A stretch of DNA of 64,000 nucleotides from Penelope pileata (GCA_013396635.1 WBMW01001654.1:231646-295645); one strand, 5' to 3'; numbered from the stretch's first letter, positions 46,383 through 59,068 are shown. Program-made: numbers and translations. Notes: generated by a model not told the origin, from the letters alone.

Positions 46383-49300
46383 GTGGGCACTTGTGGCCCA
46401 ACTTCAGCAGCAGCTTCACCAGTGTGTTTTGTTGAGTTTACAGATTCTGTATAATCTGCTAGATACAGAGGGTGGAGCACAGCATCTGCATTCTGTTTAA
46501 TAGCCTCAATTACAGGTGGAAAAGCATGCAGTATGTAAATCAGTACACACTAGATGTGGTATAATTGCAAGGTCAGTGTGGACAATGTTTTGTTGAAGTG
46601 CTGCTTTAAGTGAATAATTTCAGTGATGAAAGTGTATTTTTTCATATTCGAGAGCTAATGTACTGAACTGGTCTTTCAGAAACATTGCTCCAATTGCACT
46701 GTAATGTTAGACAGCAGAGAGATAGTAATAGCCAAATTTTACGAACTTCAGCGCTAAGAGCGTATCTTGGTAGATAATGTGACATGTAGCTGCCCATAAT
46801 TGTACCAGGATTTGATATACGGTGCTCTTAGATTTTGGATGTGGGGTCCTAGGAGAGGATGCTGAAGATATTTGATAGTCATAAGCAAAGAAGACAAAGG
46901 CAGAGTTATCTGTTTGCTGGAGATACTGAAAGCGTTACACAAGATCGTTACAGTAGTGCAGTTGGTGGGCACAGGCGTGTGTTCCTCATTCAAGAGCAAA
47001 GTTTCAGGATGCCCATGTAGATTTTGATAAAGATAGCTATGTTTTCCTGCAAACAAAATTGAATTTATTTTAACTGTTGATGCAAGTTAAATGTAATGCC
47101 TTCTATTTTGTTTTCGGATGATTCCAGAATTTATTTCAGTTAACAACTTTCGCTGGTTTTCATAGGGATTTACTCGGGCAGAAATTCTCAAGATATTAAA
47201 ATTACAATGCTTTTAAACAAGTCTTAGAGTAGAGTTGCAGAAAGGCCCCTGTTGTCCTTTGAAGCACCAGTTATTCTTGTAAAATTATTAAGCATCAATT
47301 TGTTCTTTCATGTAAATGTAAAATAAATGATTCAGTGAGCAGTGGCTTACATTCTTGTATGCAGAAGTACTAACTTGATTTTAGTGAGATTATACTCATG
47401 AGGAAATATGTACACTAATGAAGAACAGCAGCAGCATTAAGAGTCACATTGCAAAACAAAAATCTTGCAAGACCACAACATAACTATAAACATAGAAGAA
47501 CACAAACTGTATCAAAACTAATCTGTGATAATGTGATGTAGCTGAGATCAACAAATTTCATTATTTGTCTTTTTCACCATTGTTGTTTCTGGTTTAAGGG
47601 CTCTAAGATGTCTTTAAATTAATTTACTCTATTTTCATAATTCTGATTTATTAAGGTAAGTTTAATTAAGCTGATTATTACCCAATAACTTCTGTTGAAC
47701 ACAGCAGTTACTCTTATTGCTTAAGTCAATTTCACATCCTGTTCCACGCAAATTATTTCTAATTTATTATGAAATTCAAGAAAGTAAGCATCTGAGTAGA
47801 AAGGATGTTTATTGGCAAGGGTATAATTTAGTACACGTAAGTACCATTATTCATTATTATTCTCACTATAGTGCAAAAGACTTGAGCTAGCCTTTCAAGT
47901 AACACAATTTGTAACTAGATGGAGAAGGTTAGGAAGAAACACAACCCATTTCTGTATTCAAACCAGTAGCAGCATGAACTATTCCTGTTGACAAGTGGCA
48001 GCTACCTTTTCTCCTTCCCTCCTTCTCATTTTTTCTTCATTGTAGTGCAATGACTTTTCATTATGCTTATCTGGCAAAATATGGATCCCTGTAGAAGATA
48101 AGGTTAGGGGATGAAGAGTTATTAACACAACCTGCCTCCCCATAGAACACTGCAGTTGAAGAAAAATTAGAAGGACTTATGTAGTGACAGGTTTTAATTT
48201 CTTGGTAGAATTACAGAACGACAGCTTTATGAACAGAACTGCTCTGAAATGTTTATTCAAAGCAATTTTCAGTGGAAGAATTATTTTCAGTTATAAAAAT
48301 TATGTGGAAATATTATGTTTTTATAGGAAATATTAATTTTCCTTAAGTTCCCTGTTTTTGAATACCAGGCCAAATTTTTCTAGATAAAGAAGAAACTTTT
48401 TAATTAGAGCAAGAAGATGCACATATTAAATTGCTTGTGCTTTTATATTAATTTGCTCTCTGCTTCGAATGTTTGGTCAGGAAATGAGTATATTACGTGC
48501 CTCGATTAAGAACAAGATTGGAAACAATGACAAAAGATAAAGCTAACTTGAACAAGGTTTTTTGTGGTTTTTTAGTTTTGTTTTGTTTGACTTTAACAAC
48601 ATGGCAAGCCTGATCAGAGTAAACAGTCACTCCCTTGATAACTTCCTGTTGGCATCAATGCTTCTCCCTGACTGCAGGACAAACTCTTCCCGGGTTGTGG
48701 AAGGTGATGTTCTCCCTTGAACCCATGCACCATTTTTTGTGTTATTGGCATTTCAGTGCCAATCATTTATTCAACATAAAATTGATTTTTGTGATCTTTT
48801 GTAGATAACTGGAGTTGTTGGAAGAAACTGAGACAGCTGGAGACACTGAAAGCCTTGTGGTAGGCTTTGGCCAACTAGCAGGCACCTTGTAGCTGCACAG
48901 ACACAAAGGACATGCACATGGTTAGGAGATTTTTTTTCAAGGCAGCCGCCTGTATGCTGTTACTATATTGAAAAGAGGAATATATCTGGGTGCTTCTTTA
49001 CTCCTGAATTTGAGCAAACAAATTTCTAAAGATGTCTATTCCCTTCTTGATAGCAGCCTCCTCCAGACAGGAAAAAAAGTCGCTTAAAATAACAGTTGGT
49101 ATTAGAACAAGAGTAAAACACATTCACCACATAAATGAAATTATTGTAATCAGAAGAGTGGAGTTATCACACTAAGAGGATTTCAGTGAATAGATGAATT
49201 CTGTGTATAACATAATCAAATTGTCAACATTGTTTAGTCTAGTCCTACTTTTATTCATTTCCTGGATTTTCTGATTAATTTAAATCATGGTTAATTGAGT

Positions 49301-50419
49301 AATGAAATGTTCAGGAAAGTTCAGCTAGAAGAACAATTTACGAACAACAATTTCCACTTGTTAATACACATTTCGCTATATTCGATACATTAGTAGAAAG
49401 TCTGAAAGGTTATTAAAAGAAAACTGGTATTTTTGACTAAGGATTACATAAATTCTGAAGCTACTTAAAAGGGCTTGCTAACACCCCGTGCCAAAGCCCC
49501 CACGAGATTGGTATCCTATGTTACACAGACAGTAGAATTCTGGGGGATTTCCTAAGGAGGAATGTAGCAGGAATGGGAGAAAGAAGCACCTCATTTATGA
49601 AACACTTTCCTTAGGATAATTTTATTAGCTGATATTGCTGAGTGAAAGTGAAGAAACAACAGGAACACTATTATCTTGTCTTGATCTGTCAGCTTTTGTC
49701 TTCTCCAAGTTCAGTGATCTTGTTTGGGCCCCCACACCCATCTATTCATGTTCAGTTATTCCCAGCCCAGAGTCAGAAAAAGGTTAAATTCTTGAAGACA
49801 GGGAAAATGGCCAGTTGTTGTGGTAAGGTAGGGAACAAATATTGCAAAATGGGACAAAGGACATCTGTCTGCATAGTGTGGGCAGGCACTGGTGAGCAGA
49901 AAGCTGCTGGCATGTGCCTGGCAATTGTAAATGGGCCCCTTGGCTTAGAAGTTTGTTAATGTTACTGCTTTGCTAGAAATATTGTTCTTCGTCATTAAGT
50001 GTAGCCTTAGTTGTTGTTCAGACACTTTTTTTTTTTTGTAAGAACTTAATCAAGCCTAAAGAAGAGCCTTTTTAATAGTGTTTTTTCTTTATCTTGCTAT
50101 ATATTCACTGACTGGTCTTAACAATGCCATCTAGGAAGTAGCTATTATAATATAATATATTTAACCTGATGTTCTGATAAAAGATACCATAGAAAAAATT
50201 ATAATTCTTTAAAATGGGAGCTGATGAGGCAAAAAAATGGTCAATCTAAATACCATTGCTCCAAATGGTAGAGGTGGACAGCTGACGATAGAGTACATTA
50301 TTCCACTCCACTGGGTGAAGTGACTTTCAAGGACTGATTAGCTCCATGTCTGAGAGGGTTAGCCCCCTGCCTGTTATAACAAGTGCCTATGAAAGGGAGA
50401 GCTGCTCTGACAACTAGCT
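46383..50419. other. noncoding AT-rich stretch, no gene seen
   Basis: No coding gene is seen. It contains one enhancer-like block (47270-47770, listed separately). A strong isolated donor-type sequence (AAG|GTAAGTTT) lies at about 47655 inside that block without a convincing partner. The GC-richer piece at about 49690-49960 has a 105-codon open frame with no recognisable domain. Confidence 0.55.
47270..47770. promoter_or_regulatory. candidate conserved noncoding element (enhancer-like)
   Basis: About 500 bp of repeat-free AT-rich DNA with many developmental words. These include CCATTGTTGTTT (SOX), AAATTAATTTACTC and TTTAATTAAGCTGATTATTACC (homeodomain/NK/LIM-type), TCATGTAAATG (POU-like) and CAAATTATTTC. 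The density and lack of transposon signatures fit a conserved enhancer. It cannot be verified from a single sequence. Confidence 0.3.
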
Positions 50420-51010
50420 ATGCCAACCGTGAAGTTATTTCAATACTTTCTCTGCTAACAAGTTGATTAATCCCATCATCATTTTGAAAACCTATTTTAT
50501 ATTGAATAAATCATTTTCTAATAAAGAGCAGTTAGGAGGTGTAAAACTTTGACTTCTTCTCAATGACGTTATCAGCTCCACTGCAGATTTTACCATTTCT
50601 GATTCTCTTCAAGTTCTCCGCAATGATTTTTTTAATGCTGACTGAAAAGTTTTATTTTAAAAATGCAGCGTGTCCTAGGCTAATATCCTAGTGGCAATGT
50701 CACATCGTGAATCTTCTACAGTGAAGACATGTTCAGATTTTGCTGTAAACACCAATGTTTAATGTCTATTCTTTCTATTCCTTCTCCTCACTTTTTCCCT
50801 TGCTTTTGCTATTAAGACGAATGTAATATAAACAAATGGTTGCTGCTACATGACAAAAACATCACTGCACACTAGAGAAAGATCCAATATAATGTCTTGC
50901 ATTTGAGACATCACATAATTGAAGCATTTAAGAGACTGTAGACAGCCTGCGAGAAAGAAGAAAGGTTCCAATTAGCTATGGAAAGTGTTCATTTATGAAC
51001 TCGGAAATGT
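50420..51010. promoter_or_regulatory. candidate conserved noncoding element (enhancer-like)
   Basis: A repeat-free block with GTTGATTAATCCCATCATC (PBX/OTX-type TGATTAATCC), CTTTGACTTC, CAATGACGTTATCAG (CRE and GATA-type words), TTTTATTTTAAAAATG and CCTAGGCTAATATCCTAG (a short inverted pair around 50680). TAATCC is the bicoid-class OTX/PITX core. The composition is steady and reads like constrained enhancer DNA. Inference only. Confidence 0.32.
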
Positions 51011-52152
51011 GAAGATTTGAAAAATACAGAGCTTAACATCCAGGAGAACTGCAATAAAGCATATTATAAACAGTACAATAAGCATTTTGTCTTCATAGAG
51101 CAATTCCTATAATGACATAGCATTAAAACCATCTTGAAGCCCAGGAAAAAAAGCTCCAAACAAAATGGCAAACATATTTTTCTAAGTCCAGAATTTCACA
51201 TACATTAAAATACAATCTAAGGAAAAGTGGAATAAGTGCATTACTAACTACCTTGCTTCCCCTGCATTTTTGCAAATTGTTGTGTTGCCTGTTTTTGAGT
51301 TTGTAAGTAAGTAATTGCCTTTACTTGTATTAGCAGGGATTTCAAAGTGGCTGTCATCCATGTCCCATTGTGGCAAGCCCTAGGATTGTCGTTCTGAGGC
51401 AGCTCTGGAGCACATTTCTCCAAGCATTTTCTCCAAGCAAAAAAATGTAATTGAGGATGTCTTCCCTGAGCTGCAAGCCAGCAGTGGTACTACAGGGTGA
51501 CTGCAGAGGGTACGCTTCTTGAGAGCATTAAGGGGCAGGAGAAACTGTCACATGCCCAGGATCTGTGTGCAGCAACCTGGGAACAAGGCTGCAGTCCTTT
51601 TCCCTCCCCCGTTTCTCAAAATCATCACAAAATAATGGAGCGTGACAGGCCCCAGCCTGGACTCGGCTCTGTTCTCTGCCTGAGGTTCCTGTCATGCAGG
51701 GTTGTTATGGTGGGAGGTTACAAGGGGTGGGAGATGGCACAAACTGTCGGTGTGTGCCCAGGCGCTCAGTTCTGTACCATGATGCACAGGTTCCCTGGGA
51801 TGGGGAAGGAGGAAGAGTGAATATTCGGCTCTGGGGATATTCACCTGTCAAAGATGGGTGTTCTGGCATCAGCACTTGGTCTGGTGACTCCTTAATGTTT
51901 CCTGTGCATGCAGCTGACAACAGCACCTGCTGCCACAGACCTTTTTGAAGTAATCCTGAAGAGAAATGCTGCAAGTGCCTTTGCTCTTCCCAGTGAAACA
52001 GCAAGGTGACAGTGCATGCTTTGCTTTGGGAATATAGAAAAAACAGGCATTTGTAACAGAGACTGAAATGCACACATTTTTGACTGATAACGCTGGACGG
52101 TGTTGTGAAAGCTGTGTTTTACCTTTTTGAATTATTTCAAATTGTTTCTTTG

Positions 52153-52192
52153 TTCCTTTCCCTTTCCCTTTCCTTTCCTTTCCTTTTTTTTT
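52153..52192. repeat. (CCCTTT)n/(CCTTT)n polypyrimidine repeat
   Basis: Tandem CCCTTT units shorten to CCTTT units and end in a T run. All bases are pyrimidine on the plus strand. A compound microsatellite. Confidence 0.9.
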
Positions 52193-53995
52193 AACAAGGG
52201 AAGCAGTAATGCTTTATCAAGTAACTTTCTAATTGTTTGTATTAAATAAATGAATCATAACATTCAATGCTAATATATAGTCAAATAAATTTAATTAGGT
52301 ATCTAAAAAATGTAAGTTCCTCTTCAAATGCTGAAGATTTTTTTATTCTACAGAAATACATATATAGGGAATTCTAAGATATCAGAGTAGTTAAGTAAGA
52401 TGTTATTTACGTGGGACTGTGAAAATTTTTATGGTATGAATTTGAGACATTCCACTAAGGGCTATTTTGCATTTTTAAGATCTAATATTCTTAGCTAGCT
52501 TCTTTCAGGGCATGAACACACCTGGTTAAATACAGAGCTGGAGTTACAAATTTGTTTCATTTGCCTTATCTCTTAAACTAGAGGAAAGAAGTAGTATTAC
52601 AGTAATAGCAACGACTAGAAAAGAAGAAAATAAAAGCTGAAAGTTCTAATCAAAACTGTAATCAGAAAGATGACAAATGGTGAAGATTATTAAATTTTCT
52701 TTGCTGCCTTGATGAATTTAATAAAGAACTAATCAAATATCATTAGAAGGCTTTTGTGCTTGGTGTGCATTGTAACTGGATTGCAATTGGAATTTATGTT
52801 TTAGTGGTTATCCAGAGTTGAATTGGATGTGTAAATATAGAAAAGATATATTTTTAACATGTTTCTTTGAAAATATTTATTTAAAAATACATATCCATTG
52901 TATTTTTCTTCTAAGATTTACATGGTAAAAGCAGAATATCTTTCACTGTGGTTGGAAAACTTAAGATTAATGTATATGCTTAGTTTTAATTTTTAATGTT
53001 TCTTTCATCAGATTTTCCAGAGAATAAGAAAAGAGGCATGTATTTCCTAGAAAACTACGTAAGCATTCCAGCTGCTATAACTACTGATAATTCATAAAGT
53101 GCCAAAATAATACGGAAATTTACCTTTTGCAGATCTTCAGGGTTAATTTATCATTCTTAAATGTTAAAGGGAGCATTTAAATTTCCTTTCTATATCCCCT
53201 CTTTGGTGCTGGAGTTATAATATTTATTAGATTTAGGAACTGAAAGTATCACATTTAAATTAAAATTATTGAGCTTGTGAAGGACAGAAAAATTTATTAG
53301 TGCATTCTGGCAAGAAGTAGGAGAAGGCCATAACAAAAGAGGTGTAAGCATGTCCTCTCCAGTGGATCTTGCGGTGTACACAGGGTCCTTAAGCTATTTA
53401 TTATGAGAAGATTATAGCATTTTTCCATTTCCCGCTTTGTTTGCATGCAGTGAGGACTACAGACAAATACACAGAAACTATCTAATGCAGATGCACCTGT
53501 AGCCCATTGTTTGGATGTGTCATGTCCAAAAGGATGAAGAGGCCTTTCAACTGAATATTCCTTAAAGAAAAAAGGGATATTAGCCTCCAATATATGTTTG
53601 TGATAGTTTCAGGAGTAACTCTTGGACTAGGAAGATGTGGGATCAGGATCAGAAGCCAAAGTTATCTTTGACTTTATTCCACATTACTGAGAGACTGATA
53701 GTGAGCGAAGGTTTGGCCTCTGTGAATTAGCAGGGGACGCAAATTACTATGTGTGTAATGAACAGGCCAACAATTTCAGAGCTAATGTAACGCAACCACA
53801 TCATCAAATCTACAGACATAGAAAAACGTCAGCTAATGATGAAACCCTAGCAGAAACACCTTCTGGCATTCAATCTGCACAAACTGTAATTGTAGAGCAG
53901 CTAAGAAAAAATCTCAAAAACTTTTGAATATATTCTGTAAGTATAGTTTGTTTAGGTTTTGCACATTTATTCTGTTCCTGCCATTCTGCATTATT

Positions 53996-54014
53996 AAAAA
54001 AAAATTTTTTTTTT
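53996..54014. repeat. A9T10 palindromic tract
   Basis: Nine A residues run directly into ten T residues. Rigid A/T tracts like this disfavour nucleosomes. The 'exon-like' acceptor at 54086 lies shortly downstream. Confidence 0.85.
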
Positions 54015-54086
54015 CATTCCTAAAATATAGCTGGTGATAAATCCAGGTCCAGTGATCTGCTACAATAAGAGATTTCATTCCTACAG

Positions 54087-54170
54087 GTTGGATCTGTGTG
54101 TAAAAAGTGTCACCCCTGGACAGCAAATAGCCAGGAAAGATCCTGTACGTCATTAATGTCAGTGGAAAAG
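54087..54170 (+). other. exon-like segment, open in phase 0 (84 bp)
   Basis: An acceptor (TTTCATTCCTACAG, ending at 54086) and a strong donor (AAAAG|GTATGT at 54170/54171) bound 84 bp, exactly 28 codons. The frame beginning at the first base is fully open and contains a CKKC-type cysteine pair. A second strong donor (AAAG|GTGAGT at 54198/54199) offers a 112-bp alternative. I do not recognise the peptide and find no partner exon that continues it, so a noncoding RNA exon or a decoy are equally possible. Confidence 0.25.
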
Positions 54171-54344
54171 GTATGTGACATCAGGGCGCATAGCAAAGGT
54201 GAGTGGAAATCTTGGCTTCTTCTAAGTGACAATATTTCTTGGAGAGGTGTAAAAGAAAGTGGTATATTCATGCAGGATTTAATACTGACAATGGGAAAAT
54301 AACGTCAATAAAACTGTGTTTTGAGTGGTTTCTAGAAATATGTA

Positions 54345-54900
54345 GGTCGCTCTAAAAGTAGTGACTCCTATTTATTTCCGTGAAAACTACAACAGATACA
54401 AGGAGAGCAATAACACTATTTGAAACCAAACTCTCAGCTACAAAGCACTATTTATCAATGTAGTCACCACCATTAGCTATGTATTTTCACCAGTGATGAA
54501 GAAGAGCCTGCATGCTGTACCCGAAACAATCTGCACGGCCATCCAGAATGTGGCTTGTCTTTCACGTTGCTGTCACCACTGCTGAAATGAATCACCCACC
54601 ACCTCACTGTGCTCACATCCACTGTCTGGTGTCCATCAACATTCAGTAAACATCAATGAATGTCAATGGGCACCATTTTTTCCATCATGGAGGAATTCAA
54701 TGACACACCTTTGCTTCGTATACACATCCATGTCAGATGCCATTTTGTCAGAGTGCCCCTCTGCTGCCATCTGTCACATGGCAACAGAATGTGACGGAAT
54801 ATTGAGGGGAAGGTTCAAACTCTACTGTCATGCCACTAACATCTGCCTCTGATGTTGTGGGCCAACATCATAGAATAGGAGCATTCCTCGTATTACAAAA
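54345..54900 (-). mobile_element. internally deleted mariner DNA transposon (Galluhop-like)
   Basis: The left end reads GGTCGCTCTAAAAGTAGTGA after a TA dinucleotide (54343-54344), the target-site base pair used by mariner elements. The right end is a decayed inverse of it (AATAGGAGCATTCCTCGTAT from 54874). Read on the minus strand, a start codon at 54743 opens the beginning of a mariner transposase. The frame is broken by stops and a shift, but the conserved N-terminal word KDKPHSGWPC (family form KDKPRSGRPC) is legible at about 54531-54575. This then runs straight into what looks like the extreme C-terminus (stop near 54474), so the catalytic DDD middle is absent. The copy is non-autonomous and dead. 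From memory it matches the chicken mariner Galluhop family, which points to a galliform host. Confidence 0.85.
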
Positions 54901-57639
54901 TTGGCTGCCCAAGTACCAGCGTTTTCCCAAGTACCCTGCAAATACACATGTAGTGGAGATATCAGATTCCTGCTGACAGTATTCAGTGATCATTTATAAT
55001 TTTTTTTCAAATTATTTGCATGACTATCCATGATATGGCATAGTACTACAGAAAAGGGTTTTAGAGGTGCAACTTCTTTTACATTTTATTTCCCACAGGG
55101 GAGGATCCCTCAACTGGAGACATGGTTCTTCCTGGTGTGTGGAGCCACCGGTATCCTCAGCAAAGCGTTCCAGTGCCTAACTAGCATCATCAGGAAAGTG
55201 CCATACCTCACTTCAAGCTTGAATTTGCCTTGGTTCAACTTCCAGCAGCAGGAGATTATACCTTTCCTTGTCAGGCTACAGAGCCTGTTACTACATTCTT
55301 GATTCTTAGAGAGATGTTTGTCTGCTGTGGTGAAGTTTCCCTTTGGTATCTATCCACTTTATTAAGCTGGATAGAGGCAACATATTTAGCCTTCTCCTTT
55401 AGGACATATTTTACAACCTTTTAAGCCACGCGTCCTCTCTGAATTTAGCCTCTAGGTAAGCTTTGAATCAGGTGAATGCAAACCTTTTATTTAAGTCCCA
55501 GGTCTTGTGTCCACTCCTCTTCAGTTTGACTATAAAATCCACTAAGAAATGTTTGACCTGTGTCTATTATTCACTATTATTTTGTTGGGGGATTTTCTAA
55601 GTGCATCTGAGTGTGCAGGCACTGCAGAGGCCAAGGACTGAATATACCCTGAATCTGAGACATTAATAGATTGATGCTTTTTGTATAACTGTCATCACTT
55701 TAAACCCATTGGGTCTTGTTTCCTCTTCAAGAGGAACAAAGGACATTCCAGTTCTCCCCAAGAAATTGAAGGCTTCCAAAGGGAACAAAGAAATAGGCAA
55801 TATGAAACAACAAATACATTCTCACCTCAAAAGAGCAGGTGAGAATCCATGTGTCTGAGCATGGGGTTGTGCCCTTGGGAATTGTGTGCATCCCTCTGGC
55901 AGTAGCCAGAACCACTCATTTCCTAGAGGCAGAGGAACGGGGGATGTGAGGGGTAAGGTCTCTCCCTGGGGCTGTGCAGGGAAGAACAAAACCTCTGCTT
56001 GAGTCTGCTTAGCGCCAAGTTTGCTCTTGCTATGTCAGATCTGGAGGCTGCACACTCCTTTGAGCTGCATGAAACCTTTCATCTCAGCTTCTGGCTGCAG
56101 AAAGCATCACACATCCCCCCCACAAGGTACCCACACTGTCGCGTGTGGTCCTGATCCCATTCCCCCATTTGCATAGGGGCTTAATCTTTCCTGGGCAGGG
56201 GACAGAAACCAGATGTGTAGTTCTGTATGAGGATGTGCCTGGCTATTACAGTGCTTACTGTCTGGAAATCACAGGGTTCCTCACCAGGATTCAGCTGGTA
56301 GCGGAAGTCCAGTTCTGCCCTATCTTTAGCTTTATGAGCAGTGAGGTTTATTTTTTACACAGTACAATGGGTGCTAGAACACCTATTTATATGTGTGGAA
56401 TTTGTTTCTTTTTACTGCAGTGTTTAGAATTAGTGTAAATGAGGGAAGATATTATAATGAGTTTCCTCAGCCTGTGCCATGACAGCCAGATAAAATAAGC
56501 CGCATGTGGGGATAGGCCATCTGCAAAAATGATTATGCCCATATTGCCCCAAAGTACTGAGAAAGCGCAGAGGTATGAGCTAAGGGAGGGCAGCAGGTGC
56601 AGTGCTATAGATTTTTGTGTACACCTGGGAAACTTGCCACAGAGGATACTTCTGCAGTGGTGTTGAAGGTGTGATGGTAGCAGGAGACAGGAGCACAGAC
56701 TGTTGCACAGGTTGCTGCTCAGATCTCTAGGTTTTGAAATGCACTCTGGTTGTTAGATTGTCTGTTTGCACTACTTTCATTGCTTGAGCTAGCTGGTTTA
56801 GAGCTGAAATGGGTGTGTTTCCGGACACAAAACACCTTACATCACTCTGCAGGTGTACACGTGCTTGCAAACAGACACATGTAGGCAGATCATGGACTTG
56901 CTCACCCATGTCGCTGCCTCTCCTTCATTCCTGCAGCCAGTGCTCTTGCTCTTTGTGATAGAATTGCATATTGCACATACAGTCCTCCACACCTCCTGCC
57001 TCCTATACCCAGCCTGATGCTAGGATGCTAGAGTAGTTAGCAACACAAGATGGAGAATATTATTAAAAAAAGAATATATGTATTAAAAATCATCGCAGAA
57101 CTCATTCAGACACAAGTCTACCTTGAACTCCATTGTGTAGTCTGTTGCCTTGCATCATTTGTAGCTGAGCAGAATTAGTGCAAAATACAACTTATGTTTT
57201 CAGAATATACTTCTACATGGAGAGACACCTTTCTCTCTCTGTTCCTCTCCTTCCTGTGTGCCTCCTGGTACTACACAACAATAAACAAGCATCTGTTGTT
57301 CAGCTGCTATTCACCTTTCCCTTTTGTTCTAGCCAATTTTGTTGATACAGTGTGAGAAAACAAGTCAAGAGAGAGGGTTATATCGTTTGTTTCTGAGAGC
57401 CACAGTGAGTGCTACATTTGTACTTCTGACTTGTCTTTTATTGCATAACAAAAAGTGAAGAAGCCAGGTACTTTGTTATAGGAGTAGAAAATATGTGTGC
57501 CCACAATTTAACCCTTCAAGTATGGGAATCAAAGCATAACTCATAGATTTTCATATTATTGAACGCATTGTGGTGCCGTACTTCCCAGAGCTCTACAGGT
57601 CAGTGCTGGAGTCCCGGCAAGCTGATTGTAAAACATAAC
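54901..57639. other. noncoding stretch, no gene seen
   Basis: No gene is recognised. The section 55050-55450 has a different, more even composition and could be an old, heavily diverged repeat, but I cannot assign it. The donor-like CTAG|GTAAGC at about 55454 has no convincing partner. GC-richer unique sequence continues to about 57010. Confidence 0.5.
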
Positions 57640-58340
57640 TTACAGCTTTTATACTTTCAACTGACCTATCTTTACACAATGGTTTATGGAGGCGTAGCAT
57701 GTTCAGCCTGCTTTTAAATTAGGCAGTGCAACTATTAGAGAAGCCAGGAAAAGCTGGAGTCTTGAACTTAATGTTATCACTTCACGTGTCAATAACAACT
57801 TTAAAGAATTAATAATGACTTAAATTGAACAGACATTACTTCTGAGTATCTTATGGCCATTTAAGGCATATTTTTGCACTCATTTAAATATCGTAGTAAA
57901 ATTATGCAGACAAAATTATGTTCTAGCTCATTACATAAAGTCTGAAGAAATAATTACAGAATTCAGTGGCTTCTTTTTGAAGTAAAATATTTTCCCATTT
58001 ACAAATCCTGTAGAAAAAAAATAGAAAGCATTCTTTGCACTTATATCTTCTTGGTACATTTTTAGCATCAGGTACAACTTCAACACAGCTCGTTGAAGTA
58101 ATTAGCTATTTAACATTTAAATCATGGTAAAAGTATCTTAAAACTTCTTTTGTGCTCTTATCACTTTTTAAGGAGCACATTTATACACAAATTGCTTGGC
58201 ATCTCTGTATCAAGGCTTTGATCTCCTGCACTATCAATTGTTGGCTCAGGTACAAGAGACTGTAAAATATACAAAGCTCTCTGCTCTAGACTCCAGCTGA
58301 AATAGAAAAGGAGGCTGTTTATACACAGCCACTCATTAGC
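57640..58340. promoter_or_regulatory. candidate conserved noncoding element (enhancer-like)
   Basis: About 700 bp of repeat-free AT-rich DNA with steady texture. Words seen include TTTACACAATGG (SOX), AGAATTAATAATGACTTAAATTG, GTAAAATTATGCAG, CATTTAAATATCG, GAAGTAATTAGC and TTATCACTTTTTAAGG, a mix of homeodomain, GATA and MEF2-like cores. It is the longest such block in the window and a good first target for cross-species alignment. Confidence 0.33.
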
Positions 58341-59068
58341 TAAGTCAGTCAATATTTACATGATGCAAGTATAATGCCTTCTTTATGTTAAATTATTTAA
58401 TGCAACCTTAACGAAACTTCCTTTCAGGAGTCTAACATTTAAAAATTAGTAACTTTTTAGTTTCCTAACTATAATCATAGCCTGCATACTGTCCTTTTCT
58501 TTTTCATCCCAACTACTTGCTCAGTTTTGGAAAAGCAATAAGGTGTATTTTATGACTGATAAATAAAGGCATTTATGATTTTGTTGCCTTATAATGTTTT
58601 TTGAAAATATCATCAAACTATGCAGCAAGCGGTTGTGTTACATTTATTTTCCAGTCTCACTGATAATGCTATGTACTATATGCTTACTCATTCAATCCCC
58701 ACTTGAGAATTGAAGTTCAAGCCTATACATTTGTGCCTCTATTAGGACTTTTTCTTGGTCTTTGGTCTGGCTCCTTTCTGGCCCCTTAAGGCAGCTGTAA
58801 GCAGAGGAAGAGCTCAGAGCTCTGTGTCTTCTCATTTTAGTATTTGAAATGGCACACAAATACCATTCAGAACAATTAGAAATGATTATAAGAATAAACA
58901 AGGAAGTAGCAGCATCTCTTGGAAAGAATGGGAATGAGGGGAAAATTATTTCTGGCCTTATGTACATGCAAGAAAACACAGGCTCTAAACATGTTTGTCC
59001 ATGCCTTCTCAGATAGTGGTGCTAAATCCTAAAATAAAGTTAGGTTCCCAATATTCTAAAAAAAAGAG

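Larger units (their letters stand above)
51011..54086. other. noncoding stretch, no gene seen
   Basis: A GC-richer section at about 51460-51960 has overlapping open frames on both strands without recognisable products. Downstream the sequence is AT-rich, with a polypyrimidine tract (52153-52192) and an A9T10 block (53996-54014), both listed separately. Confidence 0.55.

Noticed and set aside
47714..47725. 12-base match to the start of miR-137 (TTATTGCTTAAG)
   Set aside because: The match stops after 12 bases and the surrounding sequence does not form the required hairpin. Coincidence.
54753..54785. CTCF-like words inside the mariner remnant
   Set aside because: Only the core is matched, and several flanking positions disagree with the consensus.
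55050..55450. Suspected old LINE fragment
   Set aside because: The texture differs from its surroundings, but I could not match it to CR1 coding or tail sequence in either direction.
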